DNA of 64,000 nucleotides from JBMOMT01 sp049324835. GTDB taxonomy: Bacteria; Chloroflexota; Anaerolineae; CAYNKW01. The notes under the pieces are model-generated. The model had not been told where the DNA came from. It was given only the letters and a program-made list of their open reading frames with translations, and searched no databases. The stretch is from assembly GCA_049324835.1 (NCBI GenBank), contig JBMOMT010000060.1, forward strand, positions 1 through 64,000, given 5' to 3'. The position numbers and the translations under genes were made by a program. Each line of letters opens with the position of its first letter. Position 1 is the stretch's first letter. Shown here piece after piece: positions 40,353 through 50,046 of the stretch.

Positions 40353-42755
40353 TCACTCGACCGGCGCAAGCGCATGGCCGCGCCCTTGCGCGTCGGTCCA
40401 CGTCTCGCCGCTGACGGTGACAGGCCGGGTTTCGTGGGGTGGCAAAATATACTCGATCCGGTGGTAAGGCAAACGATAGTTGCCGCGCCGGACCGCTTGT
40501 AACGAAATGTGGTCCCGCGTGGCCGCCACTTCCAACCGCACTTTACTGTATTCGCCGCGCTGATAGCCCAGGGTGAGGCCATCGTCTTCAACCAACGTGA
40601 ACTCGCCGCGCCCGGCGGTTGGATGCGGAAAGACGAACACCTGGCGCACGTCGTCCGGCTCGGCGCCCACGTGGCGCATCACTTTGCCCATCGGGATCAG
40701 GCCGCCAGCGCGCACGAACAGGGGAATCCGCTCCAACGGCGCATCCGCGCTGACCACCTGGCCGCCGGTGTGCCACTCGCCGGTGTACCAATCGCACCAT
40801 TCGTTTGCGGCGGGCAAATACACCGGGCGACGACGCGCGCCATCCTCCACTACCGAGGCCACCAGCAGGCTCGGCCCCAGCATAAAGTCAAAGGATTCGG
40901 TATGGCACCTGGGATCGGCTGGAAACTCGTACACCATCGGGCGGATGATCGGGTGGCCGGTCAACGCCGACTCGAACAGCAGCGTGTAGAGATAGGGGAT
41001 GAGGCGATAACGAAATTCTATCCAGTCGCGGACGATGGACAGCACTTGCGGGTACATCCACGGCTCGTTGACGCTGCCATCCGCATGGTACGAGTGAATG
41101 GTAAAGCGCGGATAAAAGATACCGTTCTGCACCCAGCGCACGAACAGTTCCGGCGACGGCGCATGGCCGCAAAAGCCACCCACGTCGTGCCCCGTGTTGG
41201 GCGCGCCGGATAGCGACAGGCCCAAACCCATCGGAATGTTGTATTTGAGTGTCTCCCAATTTGACTGGTTGTCGCCCGACCAGGTCTGCGCGTAGCGCTG
41301 AATGCCGGGACAGCCCGAGCGTGAAATCAAATAGGGGCGCTCGTCGGGCCGGTGCTCTTTTTGCGCTTCGTACGAGGCGCGCGTCATGAGCAGCGTTTGT
41401 AAGGGCCGGGCGTGCGAAATCCGAAACGGCTGCCCAAAGCCGGCGCAGCGCGCCTCGTCGTCCCACAGCTCGAATTCGTTGTTGTCGTTCCATGTCGAGA
41501 CGATGCCATACGCCAGGAGCTGCTGGCGCACGTTTTGTTTCCACCACTCGCGCGTTTGCGGATGGGTGAAATCGAGATACGAAGCCTGCCCGCCCCAGAA
41601 GGCGACGATCTCTGGCGTTTCGCTGTCGGCTTGTTTGATGAATCCGCCAAAGGTTGCCACCTCGGCGTAGCGGGGGTGCGTCAACAACAAGGCAGGCTTG
41701 ATGTTGGGCGTCAGCTTGATGCCGGCGCGGGCGAAATTCTCCACCATCGCTTTCGGATCGGGAATTCGATTTCGATCCCAGGTGAACACGTTACGTTTTC
41801 CGTTTTCGTCGAGCGTGTAGCCGGAGGACAGGTGGAACAGATCGCACGGAATCCGGTGCTGGTCGCACAATTCCACAAACCGCTGGAGCTGCGCCTGCGC
41901 ATCGGGCGCTTCGGTGTACGACATCGTCGAGCCGAGATAACCGAGCGACCAGCGCGGCGGCAAGATCGGACGGCCGGTGAGCGCGGCGAGCTTTTCGACG
42001 ACCTGCTCGATGCTGGGTCCGTAGATCAGGTAATAGTCGATGTCGCCGTCGTCGGCTCGATAGTAACGATAGCGCCCATGATAGGCGTCGAGCTCACCGC
42101 CCATCTCGAACACACTCGTCGCCAGGTTGTCGTAGAACAGCCCATAGGCGATCTGCGTGCCGGGGAGGAAGGTGATGTAAAACGGAAAGTGCTTGTACAA
42201 CGGATCGGTCCTGGCCGCGTCATAGTCGAAGGCATCGAGGTTGAGCATCCGCATCCGCCGGCCAGCCTTGTCCAGTTCGCCGCTGCGCTCGCCAAAGCCG
42301 AAATAGTGCTCGCCGGGGCGATGTTCCAGATAGTGCCACACGCCGGCGCCGGCGCGATCGTAGACGTAGGCTCGCCCGGGCAGATCGGCGGCGATCGAGT
42401 TGCCGCCGGCATCGAACCAGTTGATGACAAAATTACCCAGCGAAATCTCCAGTCGCAATTGCCGGGTCCGTACCTGAATCGAACCATCTTGGACCGTGTG
42501 TTCGAATGCCGGCAGTGGAAACGGCGAAAGGTCGTCGCGCAGACGGCCTTCGTAGGGGACATCACCCTCCTGCCCGACCACGGTCCACGTTCGTGGAAAA
42601 CGCGGCTGGCCATTGGGCAACATCTGCACGCGGATCAGATCGTCGGCCAGCACGCTGACCTGGAGACGCTCGCCGCGCTCGCCGGCAAAGGCAAGCGTCG
42701 ACGCTGTGAGTGAGCTGTCTAACAAACGGACGTTGGCTGGTTGTGTCATACGCAT
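40353..42755 (-). CDS. Alpha-glucosidase/alpha-xylosidase, GH31 family
   Basis: 800 residues. The (beta/alpha)8 barrel carries the nucleophile in VSTWNDNNEFELW and the acid/base in QTWSGDNQSNWETL; PPRWSLGYLGSTMSY opens the barrel. The N-terminal beta-sandwich (HYFGFGERSGELDKAGR) and a C-terminal beta domain are present. There is no signal peptide, so it acts in the cytoplasm on imported oligosaccharides. ATG 42755 has GGGAG 8 nt ahead; ATG 42749 is also possible. It lies 35 bp after the GH4 gene. Confidence 0.93.
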   Translation of the reverse strand: MRMTQPANVRLLDSSLTASTLAFAGERGERLQVSVLADDLIRVQMLPNGQPRFPRTWTVVGQEGDVPYEGRLRDDLSPFPLPAFEHTVQDGSIQVRTRQLRLEISLGNFVINWFDAGGNSIAADLPGRAYVYDRAGAGVWHYLEHRPGEHYFGFGERSGELDKAGRRMRMLNLDAFDYDAARTDPLYKHFPFYITFLPGTQIAYGLFYDNLATSVFEMGGELDAYHGRYRYYRADDGDIDYYLIYGPSIEQVVEKLAALTGRPILPPRWSLGYLGSTMSYTEAPDAQAQLQRFVELCDQHRIPCDLFHLSSGYTLDENGKRNVFTWDRNRIPDPKAMVENFARAGIKLTPNIKPALLLTHPRYAEVATFGGFIKQADSETPEIVAFWGGQASYLDFTHPQTREWWKQNVRQQLLAYGIVSTWNDNNEFELWDDEARCAGFGQPFRISHARPLQTLLMTRASYEAQKEHRPDERPYLISRSGCPGIQRYAQTWSGDNQSNWETLKYNIPMGLGLSLSGAPNTGHDVGGFCGHAPSPELFVRWVQNGIFYPRFTIHSYHADGSVNEPWMYPQVLSIVRDWIEFRYRLIPYLYTLLFESALTGHPIIRPMVYEFPADPRCHTESFDFMLGPSLLVASVVEDGARRRPVYLPAANEWCDWYTGEWHTGGQVVSADAPLERIPLFVRAGGLIPMGKVMRHVGAEPDDVRQVFVFPHPTAGRGEFTLVEDDGLTLGYQRGEYSKVRLEVAATRDHISLQAVRRGNYRLPYHRIEYILPPHETRPVTVSGETWTDAQGRGHALAPVE

Positions 42756-42790
42756 AGATTACGCTCCCAGAGTAAGCCGGGCTGATGACA

Positions 42791-44119
42791 TTAGTATGCA
42801 CCATCCGAGTCGAGGTAAGGCACGTTGGCGACCAGCAATTCGTCCAGCAGCGGCCCGACCATCAGGGGATCGCGCACCAACGGATCTGTGGCCAGAGCGG
42901 ACAACGCCGGCTCACGACGGCCGGTCAGCGCCGCTTCGACGATCAACTCCTGCCGGGCCACGTGACCGGCCAGCACGCCTCGAACCGCGTAGGGCAGCGG
43001 CCCACAGGCCAGCGGGTGCACGCCCAAGCCGTCGATCTGGGCCATGCACTCGACCACGGCATCGCCGGGAAGATTGTCGATCTGCCCCTGGTTGGGCACG
43101 TTGACCACGAATCGCCCCGGCGGTCCTCCCACTAGCGCCGCCATCACCGGCGCCAGTTGCTCGTCCGAGCGCTCCAGCTTTTGCGGCGCCCCCTCGACGA
43201 ACGCCTCGACCGAGGCTCGGCGCACACGCGCCATCTCCGCCCGCTGGTCGACGCTGGTCAGCAGGACGCCGTAACGACGCCCGTAGTCGCTTTCCTCGGT
43301 CAGAAAGCCGGAAAAGAACTCGGCCACGTGCCGGTCGCCGGCGCCCAAGAGCACGCCGAGTTGCTCGAACAGGGTCAGTTTGACCGCCAACCGGTCGACA
43401 AAGACGTCAAAGATGTCGTTCAACTCGACGTGGTCCAGCGGAGCAAACGGGCCGCGCTCCGCCACCCACTCGCGCAGGAGTGCCAGGCCGTCACGCCCAG
43501 CGATGTCGCAGCGTTGGATCACCGGCAGGTGGTTGATGCCACCGACGTCGAGCGTGATGTCCGCCACGTCGGCATCGAACATGCCCGCGAGATGGTGGCT
43601 CACCCCGATGACCTCGTGGCACAGGCCGATAGTGCGAATAGCGGTGGCCCGGGTCACGCCGCGGCAGATCGTGGTCATGGGATTTGTCACGTTGAGCAGC
43701 CAGGCGTCGGGGCAGAGTTGCTCCATCTCGCGGGCGACCTGGATGGCAAAGGGGACGTGACGCAGCCCGCGGGCCAGTCCACCGGGTCCCACCGTGTCGC
43801 CGACGGGCTGGTAAATGCCGTATTTTTCCGGGATCTCCAAATCGTTGCGCATGGCCTCAAGCCCGCCGATGCCCACGCACAGGATCACAAAATCGGCGTC
43901 ACGCAGGGCTGTGGTGCGATCGAGCGTGGCGGCGATCTCGAGCGTATCGCCAGCCTGGCTGGAGATGCGCTCGCAGGCTCGGGTCAGCAGGTTGAGTGCA
44001 TCCTCGTCGATATCGTGGAGCATCAACTCGGCGCCGTCCAGGGCCTCGATCAAAGCCATATCGGTCACCAGCTTGGGCGTCCATTGGACGCTGCCCCCAC
44101 CGATAAAAGTTATCTTCAT
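42791..44119 (-). CDS. GH4-family alpha-glucosidase/galactosidase, NAD- and metal-dependent
   Basis: 442 residues. GH4 enzymes use NAD and Mn in an oxidation-elimination mechanism. The Rossmann motif is KITFIGGGSVQWTPKL, the metal site is GLCHEVIGV, and NVTNPMTTICRGV and DVGGINHLP are family landmarks. Whether the substrate is phosphorylated is uncertain; the ABC (not PTS) transporter beside it favours a free glycoside. ATG 44119 has GAGAGGG about 10 nt upstream. Confidence 0.93.
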   Translation of the reverse strand: MKITFIGGGSVQWTPKLVTDMALIEALDGAELMLHDIDEDALNLLTRACERISSQAGDTLEIAATLDRTTALRDADFVILCVGIGGLEAMRNDLEIPEKYGIYQPVGDTVGPGGLARGLRHVPFAIQVAREMEQLCPDAWLLNVTNPMTTICRGVTRATAIRTIGLCHEVIGVSHHLAGMFDADVADITLDVGGINHLPVIQRCDIAGRDGLALLREWVAERGPFAPLDHVELNDIFDVFVDRLAVKLTLFEQLGVLLGAGDRHVAEFFSGFLTEESDYGRRYGVLLTSVDQRAEMARVRRASVEAFVEGAPQKLERSDEQLAPVMAALVGGPPGRFVVNVPNQGQIDNLPGDAVVECMAQIDGLGVHPLACGPLPYAVRGVLAGHVARQELIVEAALTGRREPALSALATDPLVRDPLMVGPLLDELLVANVPYLDSDGAY

Positions 44120-44172
44120 ACTGGCACACCCTCTCGTCAGCTATTCCCAGCCGTATCAGGATGTTGGCCTGA

Positions 44173-45231
44173 CTACATCTTGACGCCGGTTGAAGCAATG
44201 CCCGTGGTGATATATTTTTGCAAGAAGGCAAAAATTAGCGTGATTGGCAATAGCGCCAAAACAGACATGGCTAACAGGTATTGCCACTCAATCTGATAAT
44301 CACCCTGGAACAGGTGCAAACCGATGGGGATGGTAAACTTTTCGGTGTGAGTCAACACGATCAGGGGCCACAAAAAATCATTCCAGCGCCAATTCACCGA
44401 GAAAATGGCCAGCACGGCGACGGCCGGGGCCGATAGCGGCAAAACGATCTGCCAATAGATGCGCCACTCTGTTGCGCCGTCGATGCGGGCGGCGGCCAGC
44501 AATTCATCCGGTAAGGTGAGCATGTATTGTCGCAGCAAGAATACCGAGGTGGGCGAAGCCACGGCTGGTATGATGATGCCGATCAGACTGTTGACCCAGC
44601 CGAGCTTGGTAATAATCAAAAAGTTCGGAACCAGTGTCACGGTTGTCGGGATCATCAAGGTGCTGATGGTCAGGAGAAAAATCAGATCGCGCCCCCTGAA
44701 ATCATATTTGCTCAAAGCAAAAGCTGCCAGGCTGTTGACAAACAATGTGAGCAAGGTTGCCAGGATGGTTACGACGATGCTGTTTTTGAAAAAGGTAAAA
44801 AACTCAAAGCGCTCCAAAGGCAGGCTAAAGTTTTCCCATTGCAAGGCGAGGGACCTGACCGGTTCGGTTTGATCCACATGAACCTTGATGATGTCATCCG
44901 GATTTTCTGGATCGACGAACTGGGCTTCGATGCCGACCCGTCTCACCTGGGCTAACTCTGCAACCGAACCATCGTCCAGTGTAACGGTATACATGGATAA
45001 CGGCCGATCATATCCTTCTACCTCTATGGTATTGTTGGCGTAAGGTAAAAAGGAAGGTGGATATTTTGCCAGTTCTGCCGGGGTCTTGAATGAGGATACG
45101 ACACCCCATACGACAGGCCCAAACATCAGGATGGTTCCCAGGGTCAGATAAGCGTACATCAAGAGATCTGTGAAATGCAGCCGTTTATGCCCCCGAGTTC
45201 GAAATAAAAAGTGAGTGATTCTCTCAGGCAT
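44173..45231 (-). CDS. Sugar ABC transporter permease, MalG type
   Basis: 352 residues with six predicted membrane helices and the permease EAA loop LAAARIDGATEWRIYWQIVLP. It is longer than most MalG proteins because of a periplasmic insert (about 70-130) between the first and second helices, rich in charged residues. It overlaps the upstream permease gene by 8 bp. The ATPase component is not encoded here, as is common for transporters that share one ATPase. Confidence 0.93.
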   Translation of the reverse strand: MPERITHFLFRTRGHKRLHFTDLLMYAYLTLGTILMFGPVVWGVVSSFKTPAELAKYPPSFLPYANNTIEVEGYDRPLSMYTVTLDDGSVAELAQVRRVGIEAQFVDPENPDDIIKVHVDQTEPVRSLALQWENFSLPLERFEFFTFFKNSIVVTILATLLTLFVNSLAAFALSKYDFRGRDLIFLLTISTLMIPTTVTLVPNFLIITKLGWVNSLIGIIIPAVASPTSVFLLRQYMLTLPDELLAAARIDGATEWRIYWQIVLPLSAPAVAVLAIFSVNWRWNDFLWPLIVLTHTEKFTIPIGLHLFQGDYQIEWQYLLAMSVLALLPITLIFAFLQKYITTGIASTGVKM

Positions 45232-46291
45232 AATCGGTATCCTCTCCGCTACCGGTCACCCGTAATTGGAACAATGTCAACACGAGCAAGAGCAGGCCCA
45301 AAATGAGTGAAGCTGCTGCTGCTACGCCAAGGTTTTGCGGATCACTGGAAAAGCCCGTGTTATAGATGTATTGGACGATATATTGCGTTGCGCTGCCGGG
45401 TCCACCGCCGGTCATCACAAAAACGTGGTCGAAAACTTGCACACACCGGATAAAAGACAGCACAAAGACAACGATCAGGGATGGTTTCACCAGTGGTAAG
45501 GTGATATCGCGAAAACTGGCCCACGGACCGGCCCCATCGATTTTGGCAGCCTCATACAATGTGCCTGGGATGGCCTGTAAACCAGCCAATACAATCAATG
45601 TATAGAACCCTACATTGGACCAAACGCCGATAAAGACGACCCAAAATCTGGACCAGGCCGCATCCAGCAAAAAATTTACCGATTCTAACCCTAACCCGGT
45701 GAGACCCGCGTTGAGGATTCCCTTCCGCTGCAAAACCCACATCCACAACAAGGCGACCACCACCGAAGAAAGCAGGGTAGGGTAGAAAAAGACGCCTCGA
45801 AAAAAGCCGCGCCCTTTGATAGGTCGGTTCAATATGATGGCTGTAATCAAAGAGAAGAGCAATATCCCACCGACAGCAAATACCACGTATTGCACGGTGT
45901 TGAACAGACCACGCCAAAACAGGTCTGCCCGGCAGGAACTGGGTTCGAGGTAGTTGTCGCACTGCAACAAGAACTCGAAATTGGCGGTGCCGGCAAAGTA
46001 GCGATTTTCGGGAAGCACCTTGGTCCCCCCGGTGAAAGCATAATAGAAATTGCCCAGAATAGGAAGAATTGAAAAGGTGGCGAAAAGCAGCATATTGGGT
46101 AAAACAAAGATGTAAGCCATTCTTCGGATGCCAATGCGCCTTTGGATAATATCCATAACCAGGCCAATAGCATTCATGGGAAGTGCTAACAGACCTGTTA
46201 ATGGAACGGTGAGCAACCGGATCGCTCTTGATCGTTGCTTCCCTGTGTGTGGTTGCCAACCTGCTTGTGGTTGCACACTTGTCCCTGACAT
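45224..46291 (-). CDS. Sugar ABC transporter permease, MalF type
   Basis: 355 residues. Membrane helices begin at AYIFVLPNMLLFATFSILP; the EAA loop is YEAAKIDGAGPWASFRDITLP. ATG 46291 has GGGGAAGG upstream; the longer frame to 46417 is not needed. It follows the binding-protein gene across a strong hairpin (46324-46356). Confidence 0.93.
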   Translation of the reverse strand: MSGTSVQPQAGWQPHTGKQRSRAIRLLTVPLTGLLALPMNAIGLVMDIIQRRIGIRRMAYIFVLPNMLLFATFSILPILGNFYYAFTGGTKVLPENRYFAGTANFEFLLQCDNYLEPSSCRADLFWRGLFNTVQYVVFAVGGILLFSLITAIILNRPIKGRGFFRGVFFYPTLLSSVVVALLWMWVLQRKGILNAGLTGLGLESVNFLLDAAWSRFWVVFIGVWSNVGFYTLIVLAGLQAIPGTLYEAAKIDGAGPWASFRDITLPLVKPSLIVVFVLSFIRCVQVFDHVFVMTGGGPGSATQYIVQYIYNTGFSSDPQNLGVAAAASLILGLLLLVLTLFQLRVTGSGEDTDYA

Positions 46292-46323
46292 ATGTCTGCC
46301 TTCCCCGTAACAGAATTGAATTG

Positions 46324-46356
46324 AGAATGAGGAGGCCTTCAAGGCCTCCTCATTCT
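46324..46356. repeat. Perfect hairpin between binding protein and permeases
   Basis: Two perfect 16-bp arms (AGAATGAGGAGGCCTT and complement) around one base. It lies just after the binding-protein stop, with no T-tract on the minus strand. It is well placed to stabilise the binding-protein mRNA so that this protein is made in excess over the permeases. Confidence 0.85.
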
Positions 46357-46364
46357 GATCCGTC

Positions 46365-47810
46365 TTAATTTCCTGCTGCCGCGAGCGCGCCGTCAATATC
46401 GGCTTGCATGCGGGCAATCGCCTCGTCTAGAGTCAATTCGCCAACAATAGCCTGTGTCAGACGATCACGTATCGCATTCATGACAACGTAACCAAACAGA
46501 TGGTTCTGGAGTCGATAAGCAAGTGGATCCAGGTGTGTAGACTCTTCGCCAAACACCTGGAAGGCTCGCAGCGCCTGGGGCAGATCGGTTGCGTAATCTA
46601 CCCCTTTCGCCATGATCCCGTTGTGCTGCGGGATGTAGAGCGCGCGCGCTGCCCACTCGTGATAATTCTCTTCGGCTGCCAGGAATTCCATCACCCGGGC
46701 CACTTCCTCCGGGTGCTTGGTCGCCTTCATGGCGGCCATCACAGACCCGCCCGGCATACCCGTGCAGGTAACTGCACCACAAGGGTTGGGGACCACTTCC
46801 CAATCGAATGCATCGCCAATCTGGTCGGTGAAGGGACCTACGTTCCAAACACCACTCATCATGAAAACCAGATTGCCGTTGATGAACTCAGCGGTGGCCT
46901 CGCGGTAAGAGTCGCCGCCGGCCCAGACGTCGAGAGGCATGGTGCCATCCGCATGCCAATCCAGCATCAATTGGAGCGCCCGGCGCATACCTTCATCATC
47001 CACAACGAAATTCCCATCTTCATCAAAGAGTTTTGCGCCCTGGCTGATGGTAAGGGTAGATACTCGATGCCCACTGCGATCTATGGCCATAGCAAAGTCC
47101 ACACCCGTCGCATCGCGGACCTGGCGGGCTGCTTCCGCCCATTCTTCCCAGGTGACCTTATCGGAGGTATCGCTGGGTACGGGCACGCCGGCCTGTTCGA
47201 ACAGGGTGCGGTTGATAAATGCACCTGTGACCGTCACGTCGGTGTAAAAGCCGCTGATCCTGTTGCCGCCATCGGGATTCATATGCTGCATGGTCAGACC
47301 CATATTCTCTTCCCAATAAGCCGGCTCCGACAGATAGGGGCGCATGTCCAGGTAATATTCGTACAATCCCGCGATATTGCTTACTTTGGCAATATCGGGG
47401 CCTTCTCCCGTTTCCAACTGCAGCGGCAGGATTTCCAGGATAGTGGGGTAGGGGACGACGTCGAGGATGACGTTGATATCGGGGTTTGCCGATTCGAAGC
47501 GGTCCAGCAGGTCTTCCATCACCACTTCGGCATTGACAGGGATGGCCATCATGATGCGGATGTCCGTCCGTTGGGCCGGTACCTGGACCTCGACGGTCTC
47601 GATGACCTTGACCTCCTTTTCCACCTCGACGGTCTCGACGACTTTGACCTCCTTTTCGACCTCGACGGTCTCGATGACCTTGACCTCTTTCTCGACCTCG
47701 ACGGTCTGAATGACGATCTGGGGTTCGGGTGTGGGACCGCAGGCTGCCAAAACCATGGGGGCGATCATCAGCACGATGATCAGAATTGCCAATTTTCCGT
47801 GAGTAGACAT
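46365..47810 (-). CDS. Sugar-binding lipoprotein of ABC transporter
   Basis: 481 residues. A signal peptide ends in the lipobox VLAAC with Cys24. Residues about 37-75 are three and a bit copies of the 12-residue unit TVEVEKEVKVIE, a charged spacer between membrane anchor and binding domain. The rest is a family 1 solute-binding fold (IPVNAEVVMEDLLDRFES, GEGPDIAKVSNIAGLYEYY, AAMKATKHPEEVARVMEFL). GGAGG lies just before the ATG. It is made from the LacI-linked operon and should capture alpha-glucosides. Confidence 0.95.
   Translation of the reverse strand: MSTHGKLAILIIVLMIAPMVLAACGPTPEPQIVIQTVEVEKEVKVIETVEVEKEVKVVETVEVEKEVKVIETVEVQVPAQRTDIRIMMAIPVNAEVVMEDLLDRFESANPDINVILDVVPYPTILEILPLQLETGEGPDIAKVSNIAGLYEYYLDMRPYLSEPAYWEENMGLTMQHMNPDGGNRISGFYTDVTVTGAFINRTLFEQAGVPVPSDTSDKVTWEEWAEAARQVRDATGVDFAMAIDRSGHRVSTLTISQGAKLFDEDGNFVVDDEGMRRALQLMLDWHADGTMPLDVWAGGDSYREATAEFINGNLVFMMSGVWNVGPFTDQIGDAFDWEVVPNPCGAVTCTGMPGGSVMAAMKATKHPEEVARVMEFLAAEENYHEWAARALYIPQHNGIMAKGVDYATDLPQALRAFQVFGEESTHLDPLAYRLQNHLFGYVVMNAIRDRLTQAIVGELTLDEAIARMQADIDGALAAAGN
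47588..47708 (-). repeat. 36-bp tandem repeat within the lipoprotein gene
   Basis: Three full 36-bp units start at 47588, 47624 and 47660, with a partial one from 47696. They differ by few bases and encode TVEVEKEVKVIE on the minus strand. Confidence 0.9.
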
Positions 47811-48027
47811 TTCTTCCTCCTGTTTGAGAATGTTAGTCGCTTAAGAAACAGATGGTGCCATCGGCTTTGCCTATAGTTTTGTCGCGCTTCACCTCCTTCG
47901 CTACGACCAACGCAGTGCCTGCCATCTACCATCTATACCCAGCGGCGATTCGCCAATTCGTCCCACATGGTGTATAATGCGCATGGGCCAGTGGAAGGTA
48001 CCCCTCCAGGCAAAAGCCGGGGAGTCG

Positions 48028-48088
48028 CCAGACACTGCGTCTGCCTAGAGGAGATACCGCTTTCCGCCAAGTCAGCCGGTATCTCCTT
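48028..48088. repeat. Hairpins between LacI gene and binding-protein gene
   Basis: CAGAC/GTCTG (48030-48043) and a longer stem, GGAGATACCG and CGGTATCTCC (about 48051-48086), lie in the 281-bp gap 47811-48091. The long stem is followed by TTTT only on the plus strand. I could not fix a promoter for the binding-protein gene in the rest of the gap. Confidence 0.6.
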
Positions 48089-48091
48089 TTG

Positions 48092-49138
48092 TTAGTTTTG
48101 GGTCTGATCCGTGAGTTTACTGCACGAATCCCGCTCAATCAAAGCCGTTCGTATCCACAGATTACCAAAAGAGATACTGTCGTTTTCGATCTGCCGCAAC
48201 AAAAGCTCAGCTCCCAGGTAACCCATATCAAAATGGGAGAACCCGACGGTGGTCAACCTGGGAAAACCTGCCGGGGGTTCTTCCGAGTTGTCAAGGCCAA
48301 TGATCGAGATATCCCCTGGCACGGCGAGCCCCATATCCATCGCGCCGCGCATGGCCTCGATCGCCCTTCCGTCGTGAATGGCAAAGACGGCGGTCACATC
48401 TGGTTTTCGGCTCAAAAGTTGCCTGACCGAATCGGCGCCATCTTGGCCCATCACGATCAAGTCTTCATCCACTTCCTGGCCCAGTTCCTTCATTTTCTCG
48501 CAATAGCAGCGCAAACGAGGAGCGTACCACTCGTACTCGTCATCCCCTTCTTTCGCCACGTATGCGATCCGGCGGTGACCTAGCTGAGCGAGATAATCGA
48601 GGGCAGTCATGGCTTGCTGACAGTGGTCTTGACTCACGGTGCTGACAGGCAGGTCAGGCCAGTTACGAGCCAGCGCCACGAGGGGGATTTGCAACTCAAT
48701 CGCGCGGTGCAAAAGCTCGCTGTCTCGCCGGATGCCCTTTCCCATCAGGATCAAGCCATCAACCGGCGCGTTTTGCTCGCTCAACAAACGCCTGTCCAAA
48801 AGATGGAGATCCCCCTTGTGATACCCGCCGATGGCTGTGAGGTTGATATCCGCCTCCTGGGCAAAACTCTGAATACCCTGTAGATAGTCGAGAAAGAGGC
48901 TATAAATCTCGTCGCGAGGTTCGTGTCCAACATGATGGACGACGACAAAGTTTCTGCGCCTGGACGAGGATTTCTTCAGAGGACGGCGTTCCGGCAGCCT
49001 GTAACCCAGTTCTTCAGCGGCCTGCAAAACAGCCTCTTTTGTTTCAGGGGCAACACCGGGCATATCGTTAAGTGCTAACGAAACCGTACTTTTTGAAAGA
49101 CCCGCGTGCCGGGCGACATCCCCAATAGTAGGAGACAT
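48092..49138 (-). CDS. LacI-family transcriptional regulator
   Basis: 348 residues. The helix-turn-helix and hinge helix are at 1-60 (TIGDVARHAGLSKSTVSLAL and the AAEELGYRLP region). The periplasmic-binding-protein-like effector domain follows (VDGLILMGKG, HRRIAYVAKEG, AVFAIHDGRAIEAM, ISIIGLDNSEEPP). ATG 49138 has GGAGG 5 nt ahead. It heads the alpha-glucoside operon on the same strand and most likely represses it until a sugar binds. Confidence 0.93.
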   Translation of the reverse strand: MSPTIGDVARHAGLSKSTVSLALNDMPGVAPETKEAVLQAAEELGYRLPERRPLKKSSSRRRNFVVVHHVGHEPRDEIYSLFLDYLQGIQSFAQEADINLTAIGGYHKGDLHLLDRRLLSEQNAPVDGLILMGKGIRRDSELLHRAIELQIPLVALARNWPDLPVSTVSQDHCQQAMTALDYLAQLGHRRIAYVAKEGDDEYEWYAPRLRCYCEKMKELGQEVDEDLIVMGQDGADSVRQLLSRKPDVTAVFAIHDGRAIEAMRGAMDMGLAVPGDISIIGLDNSEEPPAGFPRLTTVGFSHFDMGYLGAELLLRQIENDSISFGNLWIRTALIERDSCSKLTDQTQN

Positions 49139-49207
49139 CTTTCCTCCGATCTTTGAACAAATCCGAACAAACAATTCTGTCGAACGAACGATTTGTTTGT
49201 TTGATAG

Positions 49208-49236
49208 AGTTTACCATACTTTTCGACAAATGTCAA
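49208..49236 (-). promoter_or_regulatory. Promoter of the LacI gene
   Basis: On the minus strand TTGACA (49236-49231), 17-nt spacer, TAAACT (49213-49208). The 50 nt downstream contain repeated TTTGTTTGTT/CGTTCG half-sites (49161-49204) that could be the LacI operator. Confidence 0.65.
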
Positions 49237-49346
49237 GAGCTCAAAACGAATTGCGCGGAAATTTTAATCTGCGGAGGTAAAGGTCGCAGCGTGGTACAAA
49301 CTGAGAGCACGTGAACCTTGATACAGCGCCACCGGCGGCACTGACT

Positions 49347-49382
49347 GTGAGCAACGCAGCGGGTTCCCGCTGCGTTGCTCAC
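49347..49382. repeat. Perfect 17-bp hairpin
   Basis: GTGAGCAACGCAGCGGG and its complement enclose TT, downstream of the chimeric pseudogene and upstream of the LacI promoter region. No T-tract follows on either strand. Confidence 0.85.
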
Positions 49383-49413
49383 GATCTGCTGGCGACGGAG
49401 AGTGTCCGTTGCC

Positions 49414-50046
49414 CTATTTCATCTTTAGCTCGGCGCCATCGAACGTCGTCACCATGGAGACCATCAACCCGCTATCGGTGATGTAGGCGTCCGAGCCTCT
49501 GTAGGGTTCGGCCAAAAAGTCGGCGTTTGCCACCCACTGGACGGCCAGCGTCCCGTTGATGACCTGGCGCGACTCTTTGGAGAAGGTGATTCCGCACAGT
49601 CCGCCAGCGTCGGGCGTCAATACGAACCCGGCAAAGAGGTCGGCCACGGCCTGGCGGCCCAGCACGTAGCGCAGACCCGGCGCGTCGGTGGGCACGGCAA
49701 AACAGACGGCCCACGCCTCCTCGCCGGGGCGCAGGGCCAGCGTGGGCATGACCAAAATCTCGTGGGAGTTGAGCATCCCTGTCTGGTGAAACGTGGCCCC
49801 CGCACCACCAGGCCGTCAGGTCGGCGCTCGACGATACGCAGGTAAAGGTCGGGGTCGGCCTGCTCAGACGGGCGCTTGCCGCGGTCGCCTTTGGGGTCGA
49901 TCATCGCCCCGTCGACGACCAGGTCCTCGCGCTGAACCCAGGCCCGGTAGTCGCGGAAGCGGCGGTGATAGTCGCTGCCGCGAGCAAGGTCGCACTCGTA
50001 GGTCACGCTGTAGACGGCATTGGCGGCGTCCATGCCCACGCAGCGC
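49414..50046 (-). pseudogene. Partial, frameshifted duplicate of the AbfD-like gene, fused to a foreign tail
   Basis: From about 50046 down to 49648 the minus strand copies the 55632-57128 gene almost base for base (GMDAANAVYSVTYECDLARG, DGLVVRG, MLNSHEILVMPTLALRPGEE, YVLGRQA), but one base is missing near 49790, so the frame breaks. After YVLGRQA the homology ends and an unrelated tail of about 76 codons continues in frame (VADLFAGFVLTPDAGGLCGI to FDGAELKMK, stop 49414); I do not recognise it. Neither end matches a complete gene. The 120-residue ORF 49776-49414 could still be translated. Confidence 0.85.

Noticed and set aside
47926..48138. Small ORF between LacI and the binding protein
   Set aside because: It crosses two hairpins, has no ribosome site and no recognisable motif.
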